From the NCBI GenBank assembly GCA_014804185.1, contig JAAVAG010000021.1, forward strand, positions 1 to 5,878: a stretch of DNA of 5,878 nt, in the 5' to 3' direction. Source of the stretch: Lachnospiraceae bacterium (GTDB lineage Bacteria > Bacillota > Clostridia > Lachnospirales > Lachnospiraceae). Below are positions 5,186 through 5,878 of the stretch, piece after piece. Each line of letters begins with the position of its first letter. The stretch's first letter is position 1. The notes beneath the pieces are model-generated. The model saw only the letters and a list, made by a program, of their open reading frames with translations. It was not told the DNA's origin and did not search any database. The translations under genes and the position numbers were made by a program.

Positions 5186-5878
5186 TTAGAAGTTCCATTG
5201 GGCCAATATTTTTAGGTGCATAGTTTTGATAGCCTGAAAAAGGAAGAAAGGTATGTCTGTCACACCTCTGAACTGGCTCCTGAAGGCTTTGACTTTGGCG
5301 TTGAAAGATTCTGCTCCGGCATTGGTAGAGCGGTTCATGAATAAATTCAGTATTGTCTCGTAGTGATTACGGAATGTTTCGGTAACCGTGCGGAACTGCA
5401 CGCCATCCATTTCGTCAATCTTGTTGTACCATCTGGCTAAATTCAGTCATGCCACATCCTTATCAACTTTCTGATTGAAGATATCCGTCAGATCCATGGC
5501 CAGATCATAGGCTCTTTTCAGCTCAGGATAAAATTCAAAAATGATATCGGCCCTCCACTGCTGTAACTTCGTCCATTTTGAAGCATGCTTTGTCAGTATA
5601 TATTTTGCTCTGGTCAGCAACTGCCTGCGTGTGTCCCCATTGGCATAGCGGAAGGGGGCATAAGGAATCCCGGCTTTACGGCAACGTTCTATCATTCTCA
5701 ATGTCCCTCGCCATCCAGTACAGGGATATGCACAGCTCATCAATGGCATCATAGTAGAACTTATGCACATGGAACCGGTCGTTGGTTACTGTCGCTTTGG
5801 GGAAGGATCGCCGTGCGATAAGCATCATCGAGGATGACAAATCGAGGGTTATTTCCGTGACAGTTTTACGCCTGGCCG
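5186..5878 (-). pseudogene. ISL3-family (ISAon1-like) transposase, 3' portion, with frameshift and in-frame stop
   Basis: The 5' part lies beyond the window. The first visible frame (5876 to about 5695) reads VTEITLDLSSSM, with the catalytic Asp of this family, then FPKATVTNDRFHVHKF and YWMARDIEN, and would stop at 5678-5676. The match moves to the next frame as IERCRKAGIPYAPFRYANGD and LLTRAKYILTKHASKWT, reaching a TGA at 5449-5447. Beyond that stop the same frame continues as LNLARWYNKIDEMDG, FRNHYETILNLF and NRSTNAGAESFNAKVKAF (catalytic Glu in AESFNAK), ending FFLFQAIKTMHLKILAQWNF. Relatives commonly have a basic residue where the TGA sits, so CGA to TGA is plausible. With two lesions the transposase should be inactive. 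It faces the same way as the DUF3853-like gene, in the 3' direction toward it. Confidence 0.85.

Noticed and set aside
1..5878. CRISPR array, tRNA, rRNA, toxin-antitoxin or defence system
   Set aside because: I saw no regularly spaced repeats, no RNA gene signatures and no protein motifs of known defence families on either strand.

Overview
The window looks like a chromosomal or integrated accessory segment from a gut-type Bacteroidales bacterium. Several things point there: sequences matching the Bacteroidetes -7 promoter motif TAnnTTTG lie just upstream of genes, the coding regions have no clear Shine-Dalgarno sequences, and the protein families (a DUF3853-type small DNA-binding protein, an ISL3/ISAon1-like transposase, an HAE1-type RND pump) are characteristic of that group. 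These assignments come from recognising the sequences by eye, without a database search.

Left part (1-3640). The window opens with the C-terminus of an epoxide-hydrolase-like alpha/beta hydrolase. Converging on it, with only 3 nt between stop codons, is a minus-strand reading frame that joins an AraC-type regulator to an HD-domain phosphohydrolase and is then broken by a 1-nt frameshift. Diverging from it is an intact-length acyltransferase-3 membrane protein whose promoter carries a dyad that could be the regulator's operator. An ATGA overlap links the acyltransferase to a 50-codon glyoxalase/VOC remnant that has lost its middle. An RND efflux pump follows, reduced to about 90 N-terminal residues, a frameshift, about 45 more residues and a scrap of the C-terminus.

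Middle (3638-4600). A complete IS5-family insertion sequence of about 963 bp has imperfect terminal inverted repeats and a 4-bp TTAT target duplication. Its transposase lies on the minus strand in two overlapping frames, and the promoter-proximal end carries a pair of subterminal repeats.

Right part (4600-5878). A 10-bp inverted repeat lies beside the IS. It is followed by a frameshifted DUF3853-like gene on the minus strand (a small helix-turn-helix protein usually found in Bacteroidales integrative elements), an AT-rich control region with two dyads, and the 3' part of an ISL3-family transposase containing one frameshift and one in-frame stop.

Taken together, this looks like a region in decay, not a new functional system. 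Of the eight protein-coding loci, five are clearly disrupted, one needs a frame change (the IS5 transposase), one is full length but substituted at three normally conserved positions (the acyltransferase), and one is only partly visible. The most interesting points are the apparently deletion-born AraC-HD fusion, the operator-like dyad, the collapse of the RND gene and the paired subterminal repeats in the IS.
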